A stretch of 64,000 nucleotides of DNA from Clostridium transplantifaecale (GTDB lineage Bacteria; Bacillota; Clostridia; Lachnospirales; Lachnospiraceae): the NCBI RefSeq assembly GCF_900626075.1, contig NZ_UYZY01000005.1, positions 186,001 through 250,000 on the forward strand, given 5' to 3'. Positions 8,377 through 16,918 of the stretch are shown here, one piece after another. Under the pieces are notes generated by a model that saw only the letters and a list, made by a program, of their open reading frames with translations, did not search any database and was not told the origin of the DNA. The translations under genes and the position numbers were made by a program. Each line of letters opens with the position of its first letter. Within the stretch, counting starts at the first letter, position 1.

Positions 8377-9261
8377 TACTTCAACCTGTCCGATTGCCAT
8401 GATAAACTGCAATACTTCCTTTGACGGGTTCTTAGCGTAAATCAGACCATAGGGAAAGGGGGAGTCCCATTCTACCGGGAGAGTCGTTAAAAGCGGATGA
8501 ACGCCAGACCAGCATTCGGCTGAGAGCATCAGGTCATTGGAGGAAACAATGTGGTTAAACTGGTTCAAATCCACAGACTCCAAATCCCGTAAATGGATTT
8601 GAGGATGGTTCTGCTCCAGATCATCCCGAACCCGGTCAATGTAAGGCGTAATGCCCCGTTTTTCTATAAGCAGCGTTTCGCCGTGCAGATCTTCTACGGT
8701 CAATCGGCTTTTAGTTGCCAGACGATGAGTCTTAGAGCAGGCAACGCACATCGGCAGGTCGCACAGATGAAAGGAATTATAGCGGTCTCCCCAATAGTTT
8801 GTCTGGTAGGGACAGGAAATCAAGTCGATTTTCTTTCCCAGATTATCTAAAACCTCATTAAAAGCAGGGACGGTATCCTCGAAAGGAACGATGTCCAGCC
8901 GGATATTGGGGTACTGTTCTGATGCCTTATGCCATTGCTCCAGCAGGATACTTGCCGGATTCATTAAGGACAGGCCGATATGGATGACATATTCCTGCCG
9001 GTTTTCCAGTTCCTTTGCTTTTTGCAGGATGGAGTTTGAATGGCGGATCATCCTTTTCGCTTCGGCATAAATCAGTTTTCCGGCATCCGTCAGCACCAGA
9101 CCTTGTGTGCTGCGGTGGAACAGCTTAATGCCCAAATGATCCTCTAACAGATTGATCTGTTTCGTGACCGCATTTGCAGAAACATACAGTTTCTCGGACG
9201 CTTTGAGGAAGCTGCCGCAGTCAGCTGCTTGAATAAAGGTGTCCAAATGTCTGTTATACAT
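8374..9261 (-). CDS. LysR-family transcriptional regulator (redox cluster, copy 2)
   Basis: A 295-residue LysR-type regulator on the minus strand with N-terminal helix-turn-helix (ADCGSFLKASEKLYVSANAV, about residues 13-32) and effector domain. It is a clear paralogue of the regulator at 1686-2591, sharing MYN-x2-LDTFIQ and a matching C-terminal region around VHPLL. It is divergent from the flavodoxin gene at 9400, with 138 bp between; LysR proteins usually control the divergent neighbour, here the flavodoxin/hydrolase operon at 9400-11852. No copy of the AATATArGyATTTG promoter motif is present in this spacer, so it probably uses a different operator from the third LysR. Confidence 0.88.
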   Translation of the reverse strand: MYNRHLDTFIQAADCGSFLKASEKLYVSANAVTKQINLLEDHLGIKLFHRSTQGLVLTDAGKLIYAEAKRMIRHSNSILQKAKELENRQEYVIHIGLSLMNPASILLEQWHKASEQYPNIRLDIVPFEDTVPAFNEVLDNLGKKIDLISCPYQTNYWGDRYNSFHLCDLPMCVACSKTHRLATKSRLTVEDLHGETLLIEKRGITPYIDRVRDDLEQNHPQIHLRDLESVDLNQFNHIVSSNDLMLSAECWSGVHPLLTTLPVEWDSPFPYGLIYAKNPSKEVLQFIMAIGQVEV

Positions 9262-9399
9262 AATTCACTCACACCTGCCTTTCGTTCACACCTTTTGGTT
9301 GGTACTATTATAGCTTTTTTGCCGTTCCAATGCAAGACTTTCTGCTGTAAAATAAGTATGAAAAGTAACAGAAAAACTACAGCGTAGGAGGTGTGACAT

Positions 9400-9954
9400 T
9401 TGAAATCGCTGATTGCCTACTATTCACGGCGGGGTGAAAACCTTGTGAATGGAAGCGTACAGAGGCTCACGGTTGGAAACACAGAACTGATCGCCGCAGT
9501 CCTTCAAAAATTTACAGATGCGGACTGCTTTCTCATTGAACCGTGTGAGGCATATCCGGAGGACTATTACCAGTGTATTGATCAGGCGCGGCAGGACTTG
9601 CAAAGAAATGTCCGGCCAAAGCTGAAGAAGTACCCGGAGAGTATTTCTCCCTATGATGTAATCTATCTGGGCTATCCGAACTACTGGGGAACCATGCCCA
9701 TGGCCGTGTTTTCCTTTCTGGAACGGTTCGACTTTACCGGAAAAACGGTCAAACCCTTTTGCACCCACGATGGCGGTGGTATGGGTCACAGCGAGCGGGA
9801 TTTAAAATGCGTTTGTCCTACCGCACATATTGCTCCCGGTCTTTCTATCCATGGAGCGGAATTCAAATATGAGCTGTCCTCCATAGAAGATTGGGTGCGG
9901 GAAACCGAATCAACCCCCTTAAAAAAACAAACAACAGGAGGAAACAATTTATGA
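9400..9954 (+). CDS. Flavodoxin
   Basis: A 184-residue flavodoxin-like protein without signal peptide. The start is TTG at 9400, chosen because TAGGAGGTG ends 6 bp upstream and no better codon exists. MKSLIAYYSRRGENLVNG is the phosphate-binding start, and LGYPNYWGTMPMAVFSF plus FCTHDGGGMGHSE form the flavin loops. Low-potential electron carrier or NAD(P)H:quinone-type reductase in the cytoplasm. The gene overlaps the next one by 4 bp (ATGA), giving translational coupling with a secreted hydrolase, and lies divergent from the second lysR gene. Confidence 0.88.
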   Translation: MKSLIAYYSRRGENLVNGSVQRLTVGNTELIAAVLQKFTDADCFLIEPCEAYPEDYYQCIDQARQDLQRNVRPKLKKYPESISPYDVIYLGYPNYWGTMPMAVFSFLERFDFTGKTVKPFCTHDGGGMGHSERDLKCVCPTAHIAPGLSIHGAEFKYELSSIEDWVRETESTPLKKQTTGGNNL

Positions 9955-11102
9955 CAGTAAAACGTAGAATAGCAACACTTACGCTGACCGGCGTGCTGGC
10001 TCTTTCACTGCTGGCCGGATGCAGCAGCACCCCATCCACCGGCGGCACGGTGGAACCTTCGTCCCAAAATACGGCGGAACCAACAGAATCTCCGACCAGC
10101 GAAACCTCCAGCACCAATACGCTGAGGATTGCCGATCAGGGCATCTTTTCCGCCGGGGGCACGGTGACAACCTCTGATGGAACATTTGATGTTGAAAATT
10201 ATTATACCTCGCGGGAAGGCTCTACCTCCCATGTAGACCACGCCAATGTGTTCTATCAGATCCCGGAAGAGGAAAACGGCCTGCCGATGGTATTTCTCCA
10301 TGGCTACGGTCAATCCCGCATGGGTTGGATGACTACCCCTGATGGACGGGAGGGCTGGTCAGATATGTTCCTGAAAAAAGGCCACAGCGTATGGCTAATT
10401 GACCAACCCCGCCGCGGCGAAGCCGGACAGACCTCTGTGGCTGGTACGATCAGCACAGAACCCTCTGATCAGACTTGGTACACCCAATTCCGCATCGGTA
10501 CTTATCGGGATGGTGCATTCACCTATAACGAAGGTTCCCAGTTCCCTGCCGGAGAAGATGCTCTGGATCAGTTTTTCCGCCAAATGACACCGGATACGGG
10601 CATGGATTCCGTGGGTGGCGACCAAAACATCGACATAACCGTGGTTGCTCAGGCTGTGGCGGCTGCCATTGATGAAGCATATGAACGCACCGGCAAGGAA
10701 TCCATTTTAGTAACCCATTCTCAAGGCGGAATGCCCGGATGGGAGGCAGCCAGATATACAGACCACATTGCCGCCATCGTAGCCATTGAACCCGGTATGG
10801 CTCCTGCAGTGGACAGCGAAGATTATGCAGCTATGCTGGAACAGGAAATCCCGGTCGCCCTTTACTATGGGGATTATATCGGCGAGGAATTTACCGATGT
10901 CCCGGCGGCGGGTATGTGGTCGATGATGGCCTCAAGCGCAGATACTTTTACAGAGGCTTATACTGCGGCTGGGGCAGCCAGTACGGTCATTCATCTGCCT
11001 GACGAGGGCATTACCGGAAACGACCATTTCATGTTTCAGGATAGGAACAACGATGTGATTGCCGACCATGTGGAAGCATGGATTCAGGAAAATGTGAAAT
11101 AA
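9951..11102 (+). CDS. Alpha/beta-hydrolase lipoprotein (esterase-like)
   Basis: A 383-residue secreted hydrolase. AGGAGG lies 9 bp before the ATG; the signal peptide ends in lipobox LLAGC, followed by a Ser/Thr/Pro linker. VFLHGYGQSRMGW supplies an oxyanion-hole HG motif, LVTHSQGGMPGW the nucleophile Ser (about residue 255), and GNDHFMFQDRNND the late His. This is the pattern of lipase/esterase-type alpha/beta hydrolases found as lipoproteins in gut Clostridia. Substrate unknown. It is coupled to the flavodoxin upstream and followed 39 bp later by a flavodoxin lipoprotein, so a secreted ester and redox function may be combined. Confidence 0.87.
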   Translation: MTVKRRIATLTLTGVLALSLLAGCSSTPSTGGTVEPSSQNTAEPTESPTSETSSTNTLRIADQGIFSAGGTVTTSDGTFDVENYYTSREGSTSHVDHANVFYQIPEEENGLPMVFLHGYGQSRMGWMTTPDGREGWSDMFLKKGHSVWLIDQPRRGEAGQTSVAGTISTEPSDQTWYTQFRIGTYRDGAFTYNEGSQFPAGEDALDQFFRQMTPDTGMDSVGGDQNIDITVVAQAVAAAIDEAYERTGKESILVTHSQGGMPGWEAARYTDHIAAIVAIEPGMAPAVDSEDYAAMLEQEIPVALYYGDYIGEEFTDVPAAGMWSMMASSADTFTEAYTAAGAASTVIHLPDEGITGNDHFMFQDRNNDVIADHVEAWIQENVK

Positions 11103-11141
11103 GCACAGGAATGAAAAATTCCACGATTGGAGGTACTACTT

Positions 11142-11852
11142 ATGAAAAGAAACATTTTGAAAAAATGGATGAGCTGTCTGCTGGCGGTATCCACGCTCTT
11201 TGCCCTGACTGCCTGCGGCAGCAGCAACGCAGTTTCTCAAACTCCGTCTCCCAGCCAGAGTCAGAAAACCACGGCCCCGGAGAGCAGCGAAGCTGCCGAC
11301 ACGGCAGACACCACCACTTCCCAGCCGGGGGAAACTGTGCAGCCCACAACAGATGAGTCTGGCGGCGTTACATTGGTGGTTTACTACTCCGCCACCGGCA
11401 ACACAGAAAGCGTGGCCAATGCCATAGCCGCTGCAACAGGCGGCGACCTGTTTGAACTGGAACCTGCAGAACCGTATACCGATGCTGATTTAAACTGGAC
11501 GGACGACAATAGCCGGGTTAGCGTAGAGCATAACAATTCGGATGACAGAGTGGTGGAACTGACAGCCTCCACTGTGGATAACTGGGACAGCTACGATACG
11601 GTGTATATCGGGTATCCCATCTGGTGGGGCATTGCGGCGTGGCCGGTGGATACCTTTGTGAAAGCCAACGACTTCACCGGGAAAACCGTAATCCCGTTCT
11701 GTACTGCCGCCAGCTCCGGATTAGGCGAAAGCGGAGAATTGCTGGAAGAACTGGCGGGCAGCGGTGAGTGGCTGGAGGGGCAGCGGTTTAGAAGCGGAGC
11801 CTCTGAATCCGATGTGACCGACTGGATCAACGGACCCCAAATCAACCAATAA
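11142..11852 (+). CDS. Flavodoxin lipoprotein
   Basis: Start at 11142 with GGAGG 8 bp upstream; in-frame 11127 is rejected because it lies upstream of that site. The signal peptide carries lipobox ALTAC, then a Ser/Thr/Pro linker of about 45 residues, then a flavodoxin: VVYYSATGNTESVANAI (complete TGNT phosphate loop), IGYPIWWGIAAWP, and IPFCTAASSGLGESG. It would bind FMN on the outer face of the membrane. A fragment of a close homologue is fused to an esterase remnant at 13204, showing that more than one copy once existed here. Confidence 0.88.
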   Translation: MKRNILKKWMSCLLAVSTLFALTACGSSNAVSQTPSPSQSQKTTAPESSEAADTADTTTSQPGETVQPTTDESGGVTLVVYYSATGNTESVANAIAAATGGDLFELEPAEPYTDADLNWTDDNSRVSVEHNNSDDRVVELTASTVDNWDSYDTVYIGYPIWWGIAAWPVDTFVKANDFTGKTVIPFCTAASSGLGESGELLEELAGSGEWLEGQRFRSGASESDVTDWINGPQINQ

Positions 11853-11866
11853 AGCAAAGAGCAAGG

Positions 11867-11904
11867 CAAGGGAGCCGCAGCTATGAAAGGCTTCGGCTCC
11901 CTTG
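11867..11904 (+). terminator. Hairpin after flavodoxin lipoprotein
   Basis: A perfect 11-bp stem (CAAGGGAGCCG with CGGCTCCCTTG) follows the stop codon by about 15 bp. No T-run follows, so it may protect the 3' end or pause transcription rather than terminate. Confidence 0.45.
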
Positions 11905-11938
11905 TGCTGTCTCCGCTTTCCATAAGGAGGCAAATTTA

Positions 11939-12537
11939 ATGAAAGAAAAGTCGATGATGCGCGTTATTCCATTGTTTATGAGCTTGAATATGCTGCTGTC
12001 TGCTTGTGCGGGCGCATCACAAAATAGCCAGATAAATGTGCTGACCGGGAGTGCTGCACCAATACAGCAGACTGGGCCGGAACAGACATCTGCTCTGCCG
12101 GTTCAAACTTATCTGAAGCAATTCGCTGTGGATAAAGCGCGAGTTTATGCCGCCGGGTACTCAGCGGGCGGCGAAACGATGTCGCAGGCAGTTTCAATGC
12201 GCCCGGATCTGTATGCCGCCTATCTTCACGGAGCTTCCCAATGGGACGGAACCTATGCGCCCGTGGCACAGAACCGGGTGTCAGTGTATATCTTTATGGC
12301 GGAGAATGACGAATATTACGGTTCCCAGAAAGCGAGGGACGCCTACAATGGCCTATTGGATGCATACCGTGAAACCGGCCTGTCCGATGAAGAAATCAAC
12401 CGTTTTCTGCAAATCGAGATTCCTGATAATGAGTATTTCAACCGTCAAGGTATCTATCATTACCACGGAGGCGGAAATATCTTATTTGATGATGAAACGA
12501 TTTTGAATTGGATTATTGAAAAAGAAAAGAAAGGAAA
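11939..12537 (+). pseudogene. Prolyl-oligopeptidase/esterase-like lipoprotein, rearranged
   Basis: AAGGAGG precedes an ATG giving a lipoprotein signal (lipobox LLSAC). After only about 35 linker residues it enters a hydrolase C-terminal half: VYAAGYSAGGETMSQ (Ser nucleophile), VYIFMAENDEYYGS (Asp), YHYHGGG (His region). The N-terminal half of the hydrolase fold appears to be missing, so the signal peptide and catalytic half may have been joined by deletion. After EKEKKGN the frame runs on out of frame through the next gene to 12868, because the normal stop and the start of that gene are gone. I treat it as the first piece of a three-part mosaic. Confidence 0.65.
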
Positions 12538-12540
12538 CTG

Positions 12541-13203
12541 TTTTCCCTGTCTGCCTGCGGGCAGCAGGCGGAGCCTTCTGCACAAAGTCAGCAGCCGGAA
12601 TCTTCTTCGGCGCAAAGCACGCAGACTGATGGTATCGTTCAGACTGCCGCCGGTCAGGTGCAGGGAACGGATCAGGACGGCATCCGCCGCTATCTCGGCG
12701 TTCCTTACGCACAGGCTGCCGAGCGGTTTGTTCCGGCAAAGGATGTGGAGCCGTGGGAGGGGGTTCTGGCAGCGGACAGCTATGGCTCCAAGTCTTTGCA
12801 GGGCAGCATCTCCGGGATTGACGGTGAAAGTGATCAGACCGGAACTGATAATAACTGCCATAATCTGAATATCTGGACACCTGGCATCAATGACGGGGAA
12901 AAACGCCCGGTTATGGTATGGCTGCACGGCGGCGGATTTTCTACCGGCTCTGCTAACGAGGAGGGCTATGACGGCGAAGCACTTAGCCGCAGCGGGGATG
13001 TGGTGGTGGTATCAGTCAATCATCGGCTGAATGTGTTCGGACATCTGGACTTGTCTGCTTATGATGACAAATACCAGCATTCTGCAAATGTAGGAATTAC
13101 CGACATCGTGGCGGCACTTGAATGGATTCAGGATAACATCGAAGCCTTCGGCGGCGATCCTGAAAATGTGACTGTGTTTGGCCAGTCCGGCGGCGGAGCA
13201 CCT
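12541..13203 (+). pseudogene. Type B carboxylesterase lipoprotein, truncated at both ends
   Basis: In the frame beginning near 12541 the tail of a lipoprotein signal (FSLSACGQQ) is followed by a para-nitrobenzyl-esterase-type sequence: RRYLGVPYAQ, NIWTPG, VMVWLHGGGFSTGS (oxyanion hole) and VTVFGQSGGGA (nucleophile Ser). The first signal-peptide codons and any start are missing, replaced by the upstream hydrolase. The frame ends immediately after the nucleophile motif, where it joins a flavodoxin gene; the acid and His parts of the triad are absent, so it cannot be active. Confidence 0.8.
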
Positions 13204-13350
13204 TTGTGAAAGCCAACGATTTCACCGGAAAAACGGTAATTCCATTCTGCACATCCGCCAGTTACAGTTTGGGCGAAAGCGGCAAACGATTAGCTGAAAT
13301 GGCTGGGACCGGTGATTGGCTGGATGGTCAAAGATTCTCGGAGAACCCTT
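13204..13350 (+). pseudogene. Flavodoxin C-terminal fragment
   Basis: TFVKANDFTGKTVIPFC and SLGESGKRLAEMAG match residues in the last third of the flavodoxin lipoprotein at 11142-11852. The fragment joins the truncated esterase at its 5' side and ends, without its own C-terminus, at a promoter region (13375 on). It is debris left by deletion, possibly guided by homology with the intact flavodoxin gene. Confidence 0.75.
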
Positions 13351-13374
13351 CCGTTAAATCAACCATGCTGTCGT

Positions 13375-13427
13375 TTATAAAAAGTTTATGTTTTTGTTAG
13401 ATGAATGTTATTACAGTCTTATATGAT
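13375..13427 (+). promoter_or_regulatory. OmpR-type direct-repeat promoter, site A (MATE gene)
   Basis: TTA triplets start at 13375, 13386, 13397 and 13408, exactly 11 bp apart, and TATGAT starts 14 bp after the last. There is no TTGACA-like hexamer at the usual place, as expected of a promoter that needs an activator. It points to the MATE gene at 13624. Confidence 0.75.
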
Positions 13428-13510
13428 ATCTGAAGTATTGATTTACTCTCTTTATATGAATTTAAAGCGATGTTTACAAAAACAATACATAGGCAAAAAG
13501 CATAGACCGG

Positions 13511-13555
13511 TATTTAATATAGGCATTTGATATTAACCCGCAAGGGTATTAAAAT
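13511..13555 (+). promoter_or_regulatory. LysR-type promoter motif, copy A (MATE gene)
   Basis: AATATAGGCATTTG overlaps a -35 TTGATA (13527-13532); 17 bp later lies the -10 TAAAAT (13550-13555). Same architecture as six other promoters in this window. Transcription would begin near 13562, just before the ribosome site of a leader ORF and the MATE gene. Confidence 0.75.
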
Positions 13556-13582
13556 AAGTATAGCTACAAAGGAGGTGCAGAG

Positions 13583-13627
13583 GTGAGATCATACAAAAAT
13601 AACAAGGTCAGATCTGTGGGCCGATGA
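13583..13627 (+). CDS. Possible 14-residue leader peptide of the MATE gene
   Basis: GTG at 13583 follows AAAGGAGG at optimal spacing and opens 14 codons of a basic peptide (RSYKNNKVRSVGR). Its TGA overlaps the tandem ATGATG at 13624. The strong ribosome site belongs to this frame rather than to the transporter, so reading it would couple translation of the exporter. It could be an attenuation leader or simply a loading site; it may also be chance. Confidence 0.4.
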   Translation: MRSYKNNKVRSVGR

Positions 13628-15063
13628 TGAGTATACTGGACGAAACCGGCACCATAAAGAAACGAAACAGAACAGAGGAACTGCTCTTTAAAATTAAAGA
13701 GGGGACGGATATGACGTCTTCCCAGCAGCTCAAATTGGTTCTCCGTTTGAGTATACCTGCCATTATGGCCCAGATTACATCAATCATCATGCAGTATATC
13801 GACGCTTCCATGGTGGGGCGGCTGGGAGCTGCAAAGTCCGCGTCGATTGGACTGGTATCCAGCAGTACCTGGCTGTTTGGAGGGCTGTGTACCGCGGCGG
13901 CAGCCGGATTTACCGTCCAGGTGGCACAGCTGATCGGGGCCGGGAAAGAAAAGGAAGCCAGGGCAGTCCTGCGCCAGGCATTACTTGTTACTTTGTTCTT
14001 CAGTATCCTACTGGTTATTGCAGGAACTGCAGTCAGCTTTCCGCTCCCGGGCTGGCTGGGGGCGGAACCCATAGTGCGAAACGATGCAGCACACTATTTT
14101 CGTATTTATATTTTTTCACTCCCCATGATCCAGTTAAGTCTTCTGGCGGGAGGGATGCTCCAGTGCAGTGGGAATATGCGTATACCCAGTTTACTAAACA
14201 TTCTGATGTGTGGCTTGGATGTGGTGTTTAATGCCTTTTTAATCTTCCCGGCGCACAGGCTGTCCGTGCTTGGCCAGGTGGTTATCATTCCAGGGGCAGG
14301 ACTTGGGGTAGCGGGAGCCGCGCTGGGTACTGCACTTGCCCAGGGGGTGACCGCGGTTTTGATGCTCCGTGCACTTATCTTTCATTCACCATCACTGGAT
14401 ATCCGGAAAGAGACCGGCTGGAAGATTGAAAAGGAATGCATAGAGAAAGCGGTCCGGATTGGAGTTCCGGTTGGCTGTGAACATGCATTGATGTCCGGCG
14501 CTATGGTGGTGACAACGCGGATTGTGGCTCCCCTCGGAACCATAGCGATTGCTGCCAATTCCTTTGCGGTTACGGCGGAAAGCCTATGCTATATGCCGGG
14601 ATATGGAATTGCGGATGCCGCCGCAACGCTGGTAGGGCAGAGCCTGGGAGCCGGCAGGCGTGAACTGGTACGGAGATTTTCCCGGTTGACGGTTTATCTG
14701 GGAATGGCTGTAATGACGGTTACAGGTGCGGTCATGTTTTTAGCAGCGCCGCTCATGCTGTCTCTGCTGACTCCGGATCCGCAAATCCGGCAGTTGGGCG
14801 TCCATGTTCTGCGGATTGAAGCATTTGCGGAACCGCTATTTGCAGCCTCCATTGTAATATCCGGGGCGCTGCGGGGAGCAGGAGACACATTGATTCCGAG
14901 TATTATGAATTTTTTGAGCATCTGGGCAGTACGCCTTACGCTGGCGGCATGTTTGTCTGTTCCGCTGGGACTTACGGGAGTTTGGATTGCCATGTGTATA
15001 GAGTTATGTTTCCGTGGTGTGATATTCCTTTATCGTTTGTGGGGAGAACGTTGGATTAAATAG
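13624..15063 (+). CDS. MATE-family multidrug efflux transporter
   Basis: About 450-479 residues with roughly twelve hydrophobic segments in two similar halves, typical of MATE (NorM/DinF) Na+- or H+-driven exporters. Typical motifs include IPAIMAQITS with YIDASMVGRLG in the first helix pair, and SGALRGAGDTLIPS near the C-terminus. The start is uncertain: 13624/13627 overlap the leader stop, while ATG at 13711 (RBS GAGGGG) begins right before the first membrane helix and would also give a complete protein. It lies behind both an OmpR-type and a LysR-type promoter. Substrates cannot be inferred; a second, distinct MATE gene is at 37479. Confidence 0.9.
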   Translation: MMSILDETGTIKKRNRTEELLFKIKEGTDMTSSQQLKLVLRLSIPAIMAQITSIIMQYIDASMVGRLGAAKSASIGLVSSSTWLFGGLCTAAAAGFTVQVAQLIGAGKEKEARAVLRQALLVTLFFSILLVIAGTAVSFPLPGWLGAEPIVRNDAAHYFRIYIFSLPMIQLSLLAGGMLQCSGNMRIPSLLNILMCGLDVVFNAFLIFPAHRLSVLGQVVIIPGAGLGVAGAALGTALAQGVTAVLMLRALIFHSPSLDIRKETGWKIEKECIEKAVRIGVPVGCEHALMSGAMVVTTRIVAPLGTIAIAANSFAVTAESLCYMPGYGIADAAATLVGQSLGAGRRELVRRFSRLTVYLGMAVMTVTGAVMFLAAPLMLSLLTPDPQIRQLGVHVLRIEAFAEPLFAASIVISGALRGAGDTLIPSIMNFLSIWAVRLTLAACLSVPLGLTGVWIAMCIELCFRGVIFLYRLWGERWIK

Positions 15064-15095
15064 GATGCAGGATCGTGTATAGGAGGAAAGGAAAC

Positions 15096-15794
15096 ATGAG
15101 ACAAAAGAAATGGATTCTAACCGTTGCAGCAGTGATGTTATTATCAGGTCTGCTGGCCGGGTGCACACCATTTGATCCCGGATCGGCTGACACAGCCGCA
15201 GCAGCAGACGCGACCGTGAAACCGGCGGTCAATTCTGAAGCAGAGGAGGAACCGGCGGAATCTGACAGCACCGGAACATCAGGTGATGGAACTGTCAATG
15301 GAAGTATGGAGTCTGAATCAAGGCCCGGACTGGAGGCCGGTTCGGAGGAAGAGATGATTAAGGAGGAAGATAAAGCCATGAAAATCAGTGTGGAAGGAAA
15401 CGGACATACGGTTGTTTTTCAGTTGGTGGACAACAGCGCTTCAAGATCTCTGTATAAACAGCTGCCATTCACGGTCGAGGTACAGGATTACAGTAATGAT
15501 GAAAAGATATTTTATCCCCCGGAAAAACTTGATATTACTGACGCGTCGTTGGGGCAGGGACCGGCGGGAAGCCTGGCATATTTTTCATCATGGGGGAATG
15601 TGATTATGTATTATGGAAGCTATGGACCGTATAACGGTTTATATGAACTTGGAACTGCTATTTCAGGAAGTGAGTTTATTGAAACAATGAGCGGAACATT
15701 GCAGATTCAAAAATCAGCAACAGTTCAGACGGCGGGAAAAGTTTGCTTTCAATACCGGCGCCTATGCGTCCGGGACGATCCGTACGGCCATTGA
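15096..15794 (+). CDS. Cyclophilin-like-fold lipoprotein with altered C-terminus
   Basis: Start at 15096 with AGGAGG 9 bp upstream. Lipobox LLAGC, then an acidic linker of about 80 residues, then a cyclophilin-like domain (VVFQLVDNSASRSL through YGPYNGLYELG and SGTLQIQ). The family (Cyclophil_like2) has a cyclophilin-type barrel of unknown function and is common in secreted proteins of gut Firmicutes. The domain looks complete, but the last ~20 residues (from about VQTAGKV) are read from a transposable-element remnant and then, out of frame, from a truncated permease gene, so the natural stop has been lost. It may still fold. Confidence 0.8.
   Translation: MRQKKWILTVAAVMLLSGLLAGCTPFDPGSADTAAAADATVKPAVNSEAEEEPAESDSTGTSGDGTVNGSMESESRPGLEAGSEEEMIKEEDKAMKISVEGNGHTVVFQLVDNSASRSLYKQLPFTVEVQDYSNDEKIFYPPEKLDITDASLGQGPAGSLAYFSSWGNVIMYYGSYGPYNGLYELGTAISGSEFIETMSGTLQIQKSATVQTAGKVCFQYRRLCVRDDPYGH
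15718..15740 (+). repeat. Remnant end of the GTAAC-type MITE
   Basis: GCAACAGTTCAGACGGCGGG matches the left terminus of the 150-153 bp element found complete at 19097, 26992, 29161 and 40972. Only about 23 bp remain; the rest of the element and the 5' part of the following permease gene are gone, so a deletion ended inside the element. Confidence 0.8.
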
Positions 15795-16113
15795 GTCTGT
15801 TCCGGATGGGCAGCTGGAGGCGGGATGCTGCGTGGGTATGACATACACACAGACCATGGTACGAATTATTTTACCGCAGGCGCTTAAGACGGCTTTTCCG
15901 CCGCTGAGCAATTCGCTGATCGGGCTTGTAAAGGATATCTCTCTTGCAGCCAATATCACGGTGATGGAAATGTTCATGTCGGCACAGAGAATTGCGGCCA
16001 GGACGTATGAGCCGTTTATACTGTATTGTGAGGTTGGTATGGTTTACCTTATTTTCTGTACGGTTCTAACGAAGCTGCAGAGGATATGGGAAAGGAAATT
16101 AAGGCTGGGATAA
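15742..16113 (+). pseudogene. Amino-acid ABC transporter permease, 3' fragment
   Basis: The frame from 15742 (FAFNTGAYASGTIR) aligns with the C-terminal half of the intact permease at 26183-26992: ESVPDGQLEAG, RIILPQALKTAFPPLSNSL (the cytoplasmic EAA loop that contacts the ATPase) and SLAANITVMEMFM. All upstream membrane segments are missing. The first available start is an internal ATG at 15838. It is 16 bp from the intact ATPase gene, so the ATPase has lost its local partner. Confidence 0.85.
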
Positions 16114-16129
16114 GGTAAGGAGGCAGGAA

Positions 16130-16885
16130 ATGCTGGAGATAAAAAATATAAAGAAATCCTTTGACGGACAGGAAATCCTCAAAGGTGTGGACATTCGGGT
16201 GGATAAAGGGGATGTGGTCACAATCCTGGGGCCCAGCGGTTCAGGTAAGACAACTCTTTTACGATGCATCAATTTTCTTGAACGACCGGATAAAGGAACT
16301 ATGGTTTTTGACCAGGACCATCTGGACCTGGAGGCAGTACACAAGAGAGACATTGCAAAAATACGCCGGAAAACCGCATTTGTATTCCAAAATTACAACC
16401 TGTTCCGGAATAAGACGGCCCTGGAAAATGTGACAGAGGGGCTGATCGTTGCCCGGAAGATGCCAAAAGCCCGGGCCGTCCAGATTGGAAAAAGAGCGCT
16501 TGACAAAGTGGGTCTGTCGGACCGGTATGATTACTATCCGCACCAGCTGTCAGGAGGGCAGCAGCAGCGGGTGGGGATCGCGCGTGCGATTGCCACGGAT
16601 CCGGAACTGATCCTATTTGACGAACCTACTTCCGCCTTGGATCCGGAACTGATTGGGGAAGTCTTAGAAGTGATGAAGCAGCTGGCGGCGGAGGGAATGA
16701 CCATGCTGGTAGTTACACACGAGATGAACTTTGCCAGGAATGTGGCCACAAAGGTGATTTTCATGGATAAAGGTGTGGTGGTGGAGGAAAATACCCCACA
16801 GGCATTTTTTGAGACTCCCGGAGAAGAACGGACGAGACAGTTTTTAGGTGTAATGAGTTGGGGAGAAGAGATGCAAAAACGTTAA
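16130..16885 (+). CDS. Polar amino-acid ABC transporter ATP-binding protein
   Basis: A 251-residue ATPase of the GlnQ/TcyC type. Walker A GPSGSGKTTLL (about residue 35), Q-loop VFQNYNLF, signature LSGGQQQRVGIARA, Walker B LILFDEPTSALD and the H-loop VTHEM are all intact. GGAGG precedes the ATG. It would power uptake of amino acids such as cystine, glutamine or arginine. The adjacent permease is truncated; the probable working partners are the permease at 26183 and the binding protein at 28194, 10-12 kb away. A DUF362 gene follows 33 bp downstream. Confidence 0.93.
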   Translation: MLEIKNIKKSFDGQEILKGVDIRVDKGDVVTILGPSGSGKTTLLRCINFLERPDKGTMVFDQDHLDLEAVHKRDIAKIRRKTAFVFQNYNLFRNKTALENVTEGLIVARKMPKARAVQIGKRALDKVGLSDRYDYYPHQLSGGQQQRVGIARAIATDPELILFDEPTSALDPELIGEVLEVMKQLAAEGMTMLVVTHEMNFARNVATKVIFMDKGVVVEENTPQAFFETPGEERTRQFLGVMSWGEEMQKR

Positions 16886-16918
16886 GAACAAAATAAACTG
16901 ATTCGAGGAGGAAGAACT

